This document shows, one piece after another, positions 1 through 12,614 of a DNA stretch of 64,000 bases (positions are counted from its first letter, which is position 1; each line of letters begins with the position of its first letter). The stretch is from Mycolicibacterium sp. P9-22 (lineage in GTDB: Bacteria > Actinomycetota > Actinomycetes > Mycobacteriales > Mycobacteriaceae). The position numbers were made by a program, and so were the translations under genes. The DNA is taken from assembly GCF_008329585.1 (NCBI RefSeq), contig NZ_NPKP01000004.1, forward strand, positions 544,157 through 608,156, given 5' to 3'. The notes below the pieces were generated by a model, which had not been told where the DNA came from, did no database searches, and saw only the letters and a program-made list of their open reading frames with translations.

Positions 1-128
1 GCGATCCGGGAGGTGATCCGGCCCTCGGGCCGGTGCCAACGTCCCGGCTCACCGAGGACGTGGGTGCGCAGCACCCCGTCGATCGGCAGGCGCAGCGCGG
101 TCTCGCCGGCGCTGATCGTGGCGGTCAC
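1..128 (-). CDS. DUF993-type protein, N-terminal fragment
   Basis: Only the first 42 codons lie in the window. A GTG start overlaps the stop of the upstream oxidoreductase gene as GTGA, so the two are translationally coupled. The peptide begins VTATISAGETALRLPIDG and continues with TWHRPEGR-like residues (seen as GRWHRPEGRITSRI). This resembles the start of DUF993 (dihydrodipicolinate synthase-like) proteins, which commonly sit beside Gfo/Idh/MocA oxidoreductases and sugar isomerases in actinobacteria. The identification rests on remembered N-terminal similarity and on context, so it is tentative. The gene is most likely part of the LacI-controlled catabolic operon. Confidence 0.55.
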   Translation of the reverse strand, partial: MTATISAGETALRLPIDGVLRTHVLGEPGRWHRPEGRITSRI

Positions 129-1291
129 AGCACGATCTCCGGCACCTCGAGGCGGCGTCCCTCGGCGGAGCTGCGCAGACCGAGTTCGGCCAGTTGCACG
201 CCGCGCGCGGCCGACAGCAGGCCGAAGCGGTGGGGCCGCCCGGCGACGACATCGCGCAGGTATTCCTCCCACTGCAGCTTGAAACCGTTGTCGAGGTCGG
301 CGTTGGCCGGGACATCCAGCCACTGGTCGCGGAACTTCTCGGTGACCGGAAGGTCGGGATTCCACACCGGTTTCGGGGTGTGGGCGCGCTGCTGTGCGAC
401 ACAGCCCCGCAGTCCGGCGACCGCCGATCCGTGGGTGCCGTCGATCTGGAACTCGACCAGTTCGTCACGGTGCACCCGGACCGCCCAGGAGGAGTTGATC
501 TGGGCGATGACGCCGCCCTCGATCTCGAAGATGCCGTAGGCGGCATCGTCGGCGGTGGCGGCGTAGGCGTTGCCGTGCTCATCCCAGCGGGTCGGGATGT
601 GGGTGGCGGTGCGCGCGGTCACCGTCTGCACGGTGCCCAGCAGACCCTCCATGACGTAATTCCAGTGGCAGAACATGTCCACGGTGATACCGCCGCCATC
701 CTCGGCGCGGTAGTTCCAGCTGGGCCGCTGGGCGGGCTGACCGTCACCTTCGAACACCCAGTACCCGAACTCACCGCGCATCGACAGGATGCGCCCGAAG
801 AAGCCCTCGTCGATGAGCCTGCGCAGCTTGACCAGGCCCGGCAGATACAGCTTGTCGTGCACGACCCCCGCCACCACTCCGGCATTCTCCGCCATGCGGG
901 CGAGTTCGATTGCTTCGGTGAGGGTTTCGGCCGTCGGCTTCTCGGTGTAGACGTGCTTGCCTGCCTTGATGGCGCCCGACAGCGCCTCCATCCGCCGCGA
1001 GGTGACCTGCGCGTCGAAGTACACGTCGACGGTCGGGTCGGCGATCACCGATGCGGTGTCGGTCGTCCAGGACGCGATACCGTGCTCGGCCGCGAGGTCG
1101 GCGATCTTCATGGCGCTGCGTCCGACGAGGATCGGCTCCACGTCGACGCGGGTGCCGTCGTCGAGGCGCAGGCCGCTCTCGCGCAGCGGGAGGATGGAGC
1201 GCAGCAGGTGCTGGCGGTAACCCATCCGGCCGGTCACGCCGTTCATGGCGATGCGCAGCGTGCGGCGAGGCGTTTCTTGGGTTGCAGGCAT
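125..1291 (-). CDS. Gfo/Idh/MocA-family NAD(P)-dependent oxidoreductase
   Basis: Predicted cytosolic dehydrogenase of about 388 residues, probably acting on a sugar or polyol. The N-terminus carries a dinucleotide-binding segment (RIAMNGVTGRMGYRQ) and the middle holds YTEKPTAE, the family's EKP motif whose lysine is catalytic. The substrate-side half follows (GGGITVDMFCHWNYVMEG). The ATG was chosen because AAGGAAT lies just upstream; reading further upstream would run through the promoter. It is first in a leftward operon and overlaps the next gene by 4 bp. A promoter and a LacI-type operator lie about 110 bp upstream, so repression by the divergent LacI protein is expected. The substrate cannot be read from sequence. 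Confidence 0.88.
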   Translation of the reverse strand: MPATQETPRRTLRIAMNGVTGRMGYRQHLLRSILPLRESGLRLDDGTRVDVEPILVGRSAMKIADLAAEHGIASWTTDTASVIADPTVDVYFDAQVTSRRMEALSGAIKAGKHVYTEKPTAETLTEAIELARMAENAGVVAGVVHDKLYLPGLVKLRRLIDEGFFGRILSMRGEFGYWVFEGDGQPAQRPSWNYRAEDGGGITVDMFCHWNYVMEGLLGTVQTVTARTATHIPTRWDEHGNAYAATADDAAYGIFEIEGGVIAQINSSWAVRVHRDELVEFQIDGTHGSAVAGLRGCVAQQRAHTPKPVWNPDLPVTEKFRDQWLDVPANADLDNGFKLQWEEYLRDVVAGRPHRFGLLSAARGVQLAELGLRSSAEGRRLEVPEIVL

Positions 1292-1401
1292 GTGCGAATT
1301 CCTTGTCTGATGAAGACGTCGTCTGTGGAAACGGTGCATGGGGTACGGACCCGGCGACCCAGCCGAACTCGTTGTCGAGTCGGCGGCGCCGTCAGCACTT
1401 C

Positions 1402-1415
1402 GGAATGCGCTTTCC
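1402..1415. promoter_or_regulatory. LacI-family operator O1
   Basis: GGAATGCGCTTTCC is an imperfect palindrome (arms GGAA/TTCC, CG-type centre) with the shape usual for LacI/GalR sites. Its exact reverse complement recurs before the ABC importer. It abuts the -10 hexamer of the leftward promoter, so a bound repressor would block initiation or escape. Confidence 0.8.
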
Positions 1416-1444
1416 AAGGTAAGCTGTGCGGGCGCTCCGGTCAA
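1416..1444 (-). promoter_or_regulatory. sigma-70-type promoter of the Gfo/Idh operon
   Basis: On the minus strand, TTGACC (1444-1439), a 17-bp spacer and TACCTT (1421-1416) form a good mycobacterial SigA-type promoter. Operator O1 follows the -10 directly. The lacI start lies on the other side, so the region serves both genes. Confidence 0.65.
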
Positions 1445-1476
1445 CCCCGGAGTTCGGCGACAGGGCGGGAGCGGAC

Positions 1477-2508
1477 ATGGCGGCGGTGACCCTGCTGGAC
1501 GTGGCGACACGGGCCGGGGTATCCCAGGCGACGGCGTCGCGCGTGCTCAACGGCTCGAATCGGGTTCCCGGCGTTGGGGTTGCCGACCGGGTGCGGGCCG
1601 CGGCGCGCGAGCTCGGATATGTGCCGAACGCCCAGGCGCAGGCACTGGCACGGGCCTCGACCGGGCTGCTCGGCCTGATCGTGCACGATATCGCCGACCC
1701 GTACTTCTCCTCGATCGCCCGCGGCGTGCAGTCCGCGGCCCGCGCCGCGCGCAAGCAGGTGTTGCTGGCCGGCACCGACCGCGACTTCGACATCGAACGG
1801 GAGTCCGTCAGCACCTTCATCTCGCACCGCGCCGATGCCATCGTGCTCGCGGGCTCCCGGCAGAGCGGTGATCTGGACCGCGAGCTCGAAGCCGAGTTCG
1901 GCCACTACCGCGCGAACGGCGGGCGGGTGGTCGTGATCGGCCAGCCATTGGCGTTCGGCGGTGCCGTCGAGCCGGAAAACCATTTCGCCTCAGGGGAATT
2001 GGCCGACGCCCTGGTTGCTGCCGGACACCGTCAGTTCGCCGTGATCGGCGGGCCGGGAAACATCCGGACCTCGGTGGACCGCCGCAACGGTTTCACCGAG
2101 GCGCTCGGCAGGCACGGGCTGACCACACTGGTGGAGGTGTCCGGGGACTTCACCCGCGACGGGGGCCACTCCGCCGCCCGCCGGCTCGCCGCGGCACTGG
2201 ACCTGACTCCCGGCGGCACTCGCGAACCGGTCTGCGTGTTCGCTGTGACCGACGTGATGGCCATCGGGGCCATCGCTGCCTGGCGCGAGATGGGCCTGAG
2301 CGTGCCGCGGGACGTGTGCATCGCCGGTTTCGACGACATCCCGACCCTGCGTGACCACACCCCCAGCCTGACGACGGTCGTGCTGCCGCTGGAGGAAATC
2401 GGCGCGCGCGCAGTCGAATTGGCTTTGCGTATCGATACCGACGCCGATGACCTGCGGGAACGGGTTCCCGGGCGGATAGTGCTGCGGGACAGCACGCGCC
2501 TTGACTGA
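1477..2508 (+). CDS. LacI/GalR-family transcriptional repressor
   Basis: DNA-binding regulator of about 343 residues. The N-terminal helix-turn-helix reads LDVATRAGVSQATASRVLNG, followed by the hinge region (AQALARASTGLLGLIV) that starts the periplasmic-binding-protein-like sensor domain. The C-terminal family signature VCIAGFDDIPT is present. The ATG was chosen over an upstream in-frame ATG because it has GGGAG at the right distance and puts the helix-turn-helix at residue 5 or so, as in the family. It is divergent from the Gfo/Idh operon and lies just upstream of the ABC importer; matching operators lie before both. The ligand is unknown, likely the imported compound or an intermediate. Confidence 0.93.
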   Translation: MAAVTLLDVATRAGVSQATASRVLNGSNRVPGVGVADRVRAAARELGYVPNAQAQALARASTGLLGLIVHDIADPYFSSIARGVQSAARAARKQVLLAGTDRDFDIERESVSTFISHRADAIVLAGSRQSGDLDRELEAEFGHYRANGGRVVVIGQPLAFGGAVEPENHFASGELADALVAAGHRQFAVIGGPGNIRTSVDRRNGFTEALGRHGLTTLVEVSGDFTRDGGHSAARRLAAALDLTPGGTREPVCVFAVTDVMAIGAIAAWREMGLSVPRDVCIAGFDDIPTLRDHTPSLTTVVLPLEEIGARAVELALRIDTDADDLRERVPGRIVLRDSTRLD

Positions 2509-2538
2509 GGGGATCTTCAGCCGCGCGTCACGTCTTGG

Positions 2539-2568
2539 TTGACAGTGTGCGCCAGGTCACGTTAGTGT
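2539..2568 (+). promoter_or_regulatory. sigma-70-type promoter of the ABC importer operon
   Basis: TTGACA (2539-2544), an 18-bp spacer and TAGTGT (2563-2568) form a near-consensus promoter. Operator O2 lies 13 bp after the -10, over the expected transcription start, consistent with repression. Confidence 0.7.
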
Positions 2569-2580
2569 CGGAATCGCTTC

Positions 2581-2594
2581 GGAAAGCGCATTCC
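2581..2594. promoter_or_regulatory. LacI-family operator O2
   Basis: GGAAAGCGCATTCC is the exact reverse complement of O1. It sits just downstream of a sigma-70-type promoter and about 50 bp before the permease start, linking importer expression to the neighbouring LacI repressor. Confidence 0.8.
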
Positions 2595-2643
2595 CAACGG
2601 GCGGACATCAGACCCGTTCCACTGCGACCTTGAGGACATTTCA

Positions 2644-3519
2644 ATGGCGGTCACCGCATCGGCCCGCGTCCAGTCACCGGACTCCGGCCCGGCCCCTCGG
2701 CCGGCACCCCCACGAGCACGTTGGTCCTTCTCGCCTCGCCGCACCGCGGCGAACCTCTGGCGCCCGGTCCTGCTGGTCGTCGCACTGCTGGCCGGCTGGT
2801 GGGCCGTCACCGAGGCCGAGCTCGTCGCGCCCTACATCCTGCCCTCCCCCGCAGACACCTGGCACGCAGCGCAACAGAACGCCGCCTACCTGGCCCAGAA
2901 CACCTGGGTCACCACTTGGGAGACGGTCATCGGCTTCATCATCGCCACCGTGGTCGGCATCTTCGTCGCGGTGATGATGATCTACTCGTCGAGCTTCGAG
3001 AAGACCGTCTACCCGCTGATCCTGTTCGCCCAGGTGGTCCCGAAGATCGCCATCGCGCCGCTGTTCATCGTGTGGCTGGGGTTCGGCCCGTCCCCCAAGA
3101 TCCTGGTCGCCGTGCTGATGGCCTTCTTCCCGATCGTCATCTCCGGACTAGCCGGATTGCGGTCGGTGGACCCGGAAATCCTGGAGCTCACCTCGACCAT
3201 GGGCGCCAGCAAATTCCGTACCTTCATGAAGGTCCGCTTCCCCGCCTCACTGCCACAGCTGATGTCCGGCCTCAAAGTGGCCGCCACCCTGGCCGTCACC
3301 GGCGCGGTGGTCGGCGAATTCGTGGGCGCCAACGAAGGGCTCGGCTATGTCATCCTGCAAGCCAACGGAAGCCTGGACACGGCAATGCTTTTCGCCGCAC
3401 TGATCATCATGTCGCTGCTCGGGATCGTGTTGTTCGCGATCATCGAGATCGCCGAGACACTCCTCATCCCCTGGCATGCCTCACGCCGGATCTCCAACTC
3501 CGCCTCCACCGCGGTCTGA
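2644..3519 (+). CDS. ABC importer permease, TauC/SsuC type
   Basis: Inner-membrane permease of 291 residues from the nitrate/sulfonate/taurine importer family. A proline-rich cytoplasmic N-terminus of about 35 residues precedes roughly six hydrophobic segments. The cytoplasmic EAA-type loop is visible (RSVDPEILELTSTMGAS), which docks the ATPase. FAQVVPKIAIAPLFIVWLGF is typical of this subfamily. It is first in a rightward three-gene operon (permease, binding protein, ATPase) behind its own promoter and operator. Substrates in this family range from sulfonates to aromatic acids, pyrimidines and riboflavin, so the cargo is undetermined. Confidence 0.9.
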   Translation: MAVTASARVQSPDSGPAPRPAPPRARWSFSPRRTAANLWRPVLLVVALLAGWWAVTEAELVAPYILPSPADTWHAAQQNAAYLAQNTWVTTWETVIGFIIATVVGIFVAVMMIYSSSFEKTVYPLILFAQVVPKIAIAPLFIVWLGFGPSPKILVAVLMAFFPIVISGLAGLRSVDPEILELTSTMGASKFRTFMKVRFPASLPQLMSGLKVAATLAVTGAVVGEFVGANEGLGYVILQANGSLDTAMLFAALIIMSLLGIVLFAIIEIAETLLIPWHASRRISNSASTAV

Positions 3520-3550
3520 CCCCTTCCACACACCCGATCAGGAGACCCCC

Positions 3551-4591
3551 ATGTTTTCATTCAGCCGCCGCGTCACCACCGCGGTCGCCGCAACCACCGC
3601 CATGCTCACGCTGGCCGCCTGTGGCGGCGGCGCAGGCGAGAGCAACTCGGCGGCCGAGGGCGCCGAAGGTTCGACACCGGTCACGCTGATGCTCAACTGG
3701 TACCCCTACGGCGAGCACGCCCCGCTCTACTACGGCGTGAAAGAGGGCATCTTCGCCGAGCACGGTATCGACCTGACCATCGATCCCGGCCAGGGCTCCA
3801 CCCGCACCGCCCAGGCGGTCGGCGGTAAGCAGGTCGACTTCGGCTGGTCCGACACCGCCGCGGTGCTCAGCAATATCGACCAAGGCGTCGACATCAAGAG
3901 TGTCGGGGTGTTCCTGCAGACCACCCCCTCGGCGGTGCAGGTCTTCGCCGATTCCGGTATCGAGGAGCCCGCCGACCTGGCCGGGCGCACCATCGCGGTC
4001 TCGGCCGGCGACGCGCCCACCACCACCTTCCCGATGTTCCTCGCCGATGTCGGTCTGAAACCGGGCGATGTCAAGGAGCAGAACCTCGATTCCGCGGGCA
4101 AGATGGCCGCACTGATGGCCGGCCGCGTGGACGGGCTGATCGGGTTCGCCCACGACCAGGGCCCGACGATCGCCAACAAGAGCGGACGGGAGATGCGCTA
4201 CTTCCGTTACTCCGATGCCGGTCTGAACTTCTTCAGCAATGGTCTGATCACCCACAATTCGACGATCAGCGACAAGCCCGAGCTGGTTCAGTCGATGCTC
4301 GACGCCGTCAGCGCCTCCTATGCGGCGGCCAAGGAAAACCCCGAAGCCGCGGCGAAGGCCATGGTCGGCGTGGATCCGCAGACGCCGCCGGAGCACGTCC
4401 TGCTGCAGCAGTGGCAGGAGACCATCCCGCTGCTGAGCACCCCGGCCACCACCGGTAAGACCCCCGGCACCAACGCCGAGGAGGACTGGACCTCGACCAT
4501 CGCCACGCTCAGCGAGGCCGGGCTGCTGAAGTCCGCCAAGGCTCCCGCCGAATACTGGGCCTCCTCGTTCGTTCCCGCGGCCGGACAATAA
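3551..4591 (+). CDS. ABC importer substrate-binding lipoprotein, NMT1/THI5-like
   Basis: Extracytoplasmic solute-binding lipoprotein of 346 residues. The signal peptide ends in a lipobox (LTLAAC) with the acylated cysteine at residue 24. The mature part begins with a domain typical of NMT1/THI5-like binding proteins: a WYPYGEHAPLYYGVKEG stretch, then VDFGWSDTAAVL. The ATG is preceded by CAGGAG. It lies between permease and ATPase of the same operon. Family ligands include sulfonates, pyrimidine precursors and aromatic acids; the adjacent oxidoreductase operon hints at a polyol- or sugar-derived compound, which is inference only. Confidence 0.9.
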   Translation: MFSFSRRVTTAVAATTAMLTLAACGGGAGESNSAAEGAEGSTPVTLMLNWYPYGEHAPLYYGVKEGIFAEHGIDLTIDPGQGSTRTAQAVGGKQVDFGWSDTAAVLSNIDQGVDIKSVGVFLQTTPSAVQVFADSGIEEPADLAGRTIAVSAGDAPTTTFPMFLADVGLKPGDVKEQNLDSAGKMAALMAGRVDGLIGFAHDQGPTIANKSGREMRYFRYSDAGLNFFSNGLITHNSTISDKPELVQSMLDAVSASYAAAKENPEAAAKAMVGVDPQTPPEHVLLQQWQETIPLLSTPATTGKTPGTNAEEDWTSTIATLSEAGLLKSAKAPAEYWASSFVPAAGQ

Positions 4592-4603
4592 GGAATCACC
4601 ACC

Positions 4604-5416
4604 ATGACCTCCGCAACCATCACAGCACCGAGGACCACCGTGACCTCCGACGCCATCGCCATCGACAACCTCACCGTCACGTTCTCGTCGAAACGGTCCA
4701 CCGTGACCGCCGTCGACAACGTCAGCCTGCGGGTCACCGACGGTGAGTTCGTCTCCATCGCCGGACCTTCCGGCTGCGGCAAGTCGACCCTGCTCAAGGT
4801 GGTGGCCGGCCTCACCGACGCCACCTCGGGCGATGTCCGGCTACGCGGCAAGGCCGTGCGCGGCCCGCAACGCGAGATCGGCTACGTCTTCCAGCGGGCC
4901 GCCCTGCTGGAATGGCGGTCGGTGCGCCGCAACATCCTGCTGCAGGCCGAGATGCGCGGTATGCCGCGCAAGGCCGCCCAGGCCCGCTGCGACCACCTGA
5001 TCGAGATGACGGGGCTCACCGGATTCGAGAACGCCCTGCCGCACGAGCTGTCCGGCGGTATGCAGCAACGTGTTTCGTTGTGCCGCGCGCTGTTGCACGA
5101 GCCCGGCGTGCTGCTGATGGACGAGCCGTTCGGCGCCCTTGACGCACTCACCCGGGAAAAGATGAACGTCGAGTTGCACCGCATCTGGCGTGAGACCGGA
5201 ACCACCGTCGTCCTGGTGACCCACTCGGTGGCCGAGGCGGTGTACCTGGCCAACCGGGTCGTGGTGATGAGCCCGCGGCCGGGCCGCATCGTCGAGACTC
5301 TCGATGTCAACCTGCCTGTCGAGCGCGAGTACGCCGAGACGATGGAACGACCGGAGTTCATCAAGGTGGCCAACCGGGTGCGCGATCTGCTGGGCAGTAC
5401 CAGCGCCGCGGACTGA
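4604..5416 (+). CDS. ABC importer ATP-binding subunit, SsuB/TauB type
   Basis: Cytoplasmic ATPase of 270 residues energising the importer. All nucleotide-binding motifs are intact: Walker A GPSGCGKST, Q-loop within YVFQRAALLEW, signature LSGGMQQR, Walker B VLLMDEPFGALD and the H-loop histidine in LVTHSVAEA. About 15 poorly conserved residues precede the domain; the chosen ATG follows the binding-protein stop by 12 bp with AAGGA upstream. It is last in the operon. About 130 bp without an obvious gene separate it from the mycolyltransferase downstream. Confidence 0.92.
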   Translation: MTSATITAPRTTVTSDAIAIDNLTVTFSSKRSTVTAVDNVSLRVTDGEFVSIAGPSGCGKSTLLKVVAGLTDATSGDVRLRGKAVRGPQREIGYVFQRAALLEWRSVRRNILLQAEMRGMPRKAAQARCDHLIEMTGLTGFENALPHELSGGMQQRVSLCRALLHEPGVLLMDEPFGALDALTREKMNVELHRIWRETGTTVVLVTHSVAEAVYLANRVVVMSPRPGRIVETLDVNLPVEREYAETMERPEFIKVANRVRDLLGSTSAAD

Positions 5417-5429
5417 TACCGCGCACTGA

Positions 5430-9309
<3,880 letters not shown>

Positions 9310-9312
9310 GGC

Positions 9313-12105
9313 TTAGGTGCGTTCCTTCTCGACGAGTTCGTACGCCTCGATGACGTCGCCCTCTTTGATGTCGTTGTAGGTCAGCGTGAGACCGCACTCG
9401 TAGCCGTCGCGAACCTCGGTGACATCGTCCTTCTCCCGTTTCAGCGACGAGATGGTGACCGTCTCGGCGACCACCACGTTGTCACGCAGCAGGCGCGCCT
9501 TCGCGTTGCGGCGCACGATGCCGGAGGTGACGAGGCAGCCGGCGATGTTGCCGACCTTCGACGACCGGAAGATCGCCCGGATCTCGGCGCGGCCGAGTTC
9601 CTTCTCCTCGTAGACCGGCTTGAGCATGCCCTTGAGCGCGCTCTGGATCTCGTCGATGGCCTGGTAGATCACCGAGTAGTACCGGATGTCGACACCCTCG
9701 CGGTTGGCGAGTTCGGTGGCCTTGCCCTCGGACCGGACGTTGAAGCCGATGATGATGGCGTTCGACGCCGAGGCCAGGTTGACGTTGGTCTCGGTGACGC
9801 CACCGACGCCGCGGTCGATGACGCGCAGTTCCACCTCGTCGTCGATCTCGATACCCAGCAGGGCCTCCTCCAGCGCCTCCACGGTGCCGGAATTGTCGCC
9901 CTTGAGGATCAGGTTCAGCTGCGAAGTCTCCTTCAACGCTGCATCGAGATCGTCCAGGCTGATGCGCTTGCGGGTGCGGGCAGCCAGCGCGTTGCGCTTG
10001 CGGGCGCTGCGGCGATCGGCGATCTGCCGGGCGATCCGGTCCTCATCGACCACCAGCAGGTTGTCACCGGCGCCGGGCACCGACGTAAAGCCGATGACCT
10101 GGACGGGACGCGAGGGCAGCGCCTCGTGGATGTCCTCGCCGTGCTCGTCGACCATGCGGCGCACCCGCCCGTAGGCATCGCCGGCCACAATCGAGTCGCC
10201 GACCCGCAGCGTGCCGCGCTGGATGAGCACGGTGGCCACCGGGCCGCGGCCGCGGTCCAGGTGCGCTTCGATCGCCACACCCTGGGCCTCCATGTCGGGG
10301 TTGGCCCGCAGGTCCAGCGATGCGTCGGCGGTCAACAGAACCGCCTCCTCCAGCGCCTGGATGTTGACACCGTTCTTCGCCGAGATGTCGACGAACATGG
10401 TGTCGCCGCCATACTCCTCGGCCACCAGGTTGTACTCGGTGAGCTGAGCCCGGATCTTCTGCGGATCCGCACCTTCCTTGTCGATCTTGTTGACCGCCAC
10501 CACGATCGGCACATCGGCCGCCTGCGCGTGGTTGATGGCCTCCACCGTCTGCGGCATGACACCGTCGTCGGCGGCAACCACCAGGATGGCGATATCGGTG
10601 GCCTTCGCGCCACGGGCACGCATGGCCGTGAAGGCCTCGTGACCGGGGGTGTCGATGAAGGTGATGAGCCGCTCGGTGCCCTCATGATCGACCGTGACCT
10701 GGTACGCACCGATGTGCTGGGTGATGCCACCGGCTTCGCCCTCGCGCACGCTGGCGTTCCGGATGGTGTCCAGCAGTCGCGTCTTGCCGTGGTCGACGTG
10801 ACCCATGACGGTGACGACCGGCGGACGGAACTCGAGGTCTTCCTCGCCGCCCTCGTCCTCGCCGTAGGTGAGGTCGAAGGACTGCAGCAGCTCGCGGTCC
10901 TCGTCCTCCGGGGACACGACCTGCACGACGTAGTTCATCTCGCTGCCGAGCAGCTCCAGCGTCGAATCGTCCACCGACTGGGTGGCCGTGACCATCTCAC
11001 CGAGGTTGAACAAGGCCTGTACCAGCGATGCCGGGTTGGCGTTGATCTTGTCGGCGAAGTCGACCAGCGACGCGCCGCGGGCCAGCCGGATGGTCTCACC
11101 GTTGCCGTGCGGCAACCGCACACCACCGACGACCGGGGCCTGCATGTTCTCGTATTCGGCGCGTTTCGCCCGCTTCGACTTGCGGCCACGACGGACCGCG
11201 CCGCCGGGACGGCCGAAGGCACCTGCGGCACCGCCGCGCTGGCCGGGACGGCCACCGCCGCCACCGCCGCCGGGACGGCCACGGAAACCACCGGCCGCTG
11301 CTCCACCGGCACCGGCACCTGCACCGGCACCGCCGCCTGCACCGCCGCCGCGGTAGTTACCGCCACCGCCGCCACCGCCACCGGGACGGCCACCGGGAGC
11401 CGGACGACCGCCCGGACCGGGACGCGGACCGCCGGGGCGACCGGTCGCACCGGGACGCGCGCCGGGCGGGCGAGGAGGCATATTGCCTGGTGAGGCTCCG
11501 CCGGGACGCGGTGCGCCCGGACGCGGGCCGCCGGCACCGGGGCTCGGACGGGGACCGCCGGGCCCGGCCTGCGGACGCGGGGCCGGACGCTCGGCCGGCG
11601 CCTGCGAGGAGAACGGGTTGTTGCCGACACGCGGGGCGCGCGGCGCGGGCTTGGGTCCCGGACGGGGACCCGGGGTCTGGGTTCCGGCCGCTGCGGCCGG
11701 AGCCGCCGGGGCGGGCCCGGGGGCAGCAGGCGCCTGAGGCGCTGCCGGAGCAGCGGGCGCGGGCGCCTGGGCTGCGGGAGCCACGGGAGCCGGAGCGGCC
11801 GGGGCCTGGGGCGCCGGCGCGGGCGGGGCCGGGGGTGCCGGCGGAGCCTGCGGTGCCGGCTTCGGGCCGGGCTTGGGGCCGCCACCAGCTGATGCCGGCT
11901 TGCTGGGCGCCTTGGCTGCGGGAGCATCGCCGGGAGCGGATTTTCCGCCACCGAACGATTCACGCAGACGCCGCGCGACGGGGGCTTCCACCGTCGACGA
12001 CGCCGATTTGACGAATTCGCCCTGATCGCTCAGACGGGCGAGAACTTCCTTACTGGTGACACCGAGTTCCTTGGCTAACTCGTGCACGCGGGCCTTACCT
12101 GCCAC
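9313..12105 (-). CDS. infB: Translation initiation factor IF-2
   Basis: GTPase that brings initiator tRNA to the 30S subunit and promotes subunit joining. The 930-residue protein starts with an IF2N helix-turn-helix ([19 protein letters not shown]). A low-complexity Pro/Ala/Gly/Arg linker from about residue 55 to 305 follows, then a second IF2N region. The G domain begins near 430 with GHVDHGKT (435-442), DTPGHEAF and NKID, followed by the C-terminal initiator-tRNA domains. The GTG start has a strong GAGGAG. The Gly/Pro linker makes the opposite strand look like long open frames, which are shadows. It is central in the nusA-infB operon. Confidence 0.98.
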   Translation of the reverse strand: MAGKARVHELAKELGVTSKEVLARLSDQGEFVKSASSTVEAPVARRLRESFGGGKSAPGDAPAAKAPSKPASAGGGPKPGPKPAPQAPPAPPAPPAPAPQAPAAPAPVAPAAQAPAPAAPAAPQAPAAPGPAPAAPAAAAGTQTPGPRPGPKPAPRAPRVGNNPFSSQAPAERPAPRPQAGPGGPRPSPGAGGPRPGAPRPGGASPGNMPPRPPGARPGATGRPGGPRPGPGGRPAPGGRPGGGGGGGGNYRGGGAGGGAGAGAGAGGAAAGGFRGRPGGGGGGGRPGQRGGAAGAFGRPGGAVRRGRKSKRAKRAEYENMQAPVVGGVRLPHGNGETIRLARGASLVDFADKINANPASLVQALFNLGEMVTATQSVDDSTLELLGSEMNYVVQVVSPEDEDRELLQSFDLTYGEDEGGEEDLEFRPPVVTVMGHVDHGKTRLLDTIRNASVREGEAGGITQHIGAYQVTVDHEGTERLITFIDTPGHEAFTAMRARGAKATDIAILVVAADDGVMPQTVEAINHAQAADVPIVVAVNKIDKEGADPQKIRAQLTEYNLVAEEYGGDTMFVDISAKNGVNIQALEEAVLLTADASLDLRANPDMEAQGVAIEAHLDRGRGPVATVLIQRGTLRVGDSIVAGDAYGRVRRMVDEHGEDIHEALPSRPVQVIGFTSVPGAGDNLLVVDEDRIARQIADRRSARKRNALAARTRKRISLDDLDAALKETSQLNLILKGDNSGTVEALEEALLGIEIDDEVELRVIDRGVGGVTETNVNLASASNAIIIGFNVRSEGKATELANREGVDIRYYSVIYQAIDEIQSALKGMLKPVYEEKELGRAEIRAIFRSSKVGNIAGCLVTSGIVRRNAKARLLRDNVVVAETVTISSLKREKDDVTEVRDGYECGLTLTYNDIKEGDVIEAYELVEKERT

Positions 12106-12217
12106 TACTTCTCCTCGTTTGGAGGCGACAGCGGTGGTGGGGCCGCGCCTCGGGTTTAGCTATGACGCATGGTCATCGGGACTTCACGGTGTGCTCATGT
12201 TCTTCGCTACCTGTTCT

Positions 12218-12562
12218 CTAGCCGGTGGGGCCGGATCCCTCAGCGCCTGCTGCGGCACTGAAGTGCTCGACCACCGCGGATGTGTCCGGTGAACCGGTGA
12301 TGCGCAACGCTCGGACGAACGCTCGCCGCCGGAGTGCCGCATCGAGACACTGCTGGTCGGGATGCAGCCACGCACCCCGCCCCGGCAGGCTACCCGCTGA
12401 GTCCACAGTCACGGCGCAATTGCCGGGCCTGTCGGATACAGCGGCCACTCGAAGCAGTTCGACGGCCAGTTCTCGCTTCCGGCACCCCACACACGTCCGC
12501 ACCGGTCCGTCTTGGCTCCGATGCGCACGAGCCGGGATGGCCGAAGTCTCGCGCTGGATCAC
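12218..12562 (-). CDS. ylxR: YlxR-family RNA-binding protein
   Basis: Small protein of 114 residues, homologous to Rv2840c. It has the YlxR signature: VRTCVGCRKRE near residue 20 and GRGAWLHPDQQCLDAALRRR in the middle. YlxR is a nucleoid- or RNA-associated protein almost always encoded between nusA and infB, as here. The GTG start lies about 50 bp after nusA. About 110 bp separate it from infB, holding the infB ribosome-binding site and no other feature I could identify. Confidence 0.9.
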   Translation of the reverse strand: MIQRETSAIPARAHRSQDGPVRTCVGCRKRELAVELLRVAAVSDRPGNCAVTVDSAGSLPGRGAWLHPDQQCLDAALRRRAFVRALRITGSPDTSAVVEHFSAAAGAEGSGPTG

Positions 12563-12614
12563 GGCTCAGTCTACCGTTACCGTTCCCGCAGACAGAATCG
12601 CGTGTCGGGACGGG

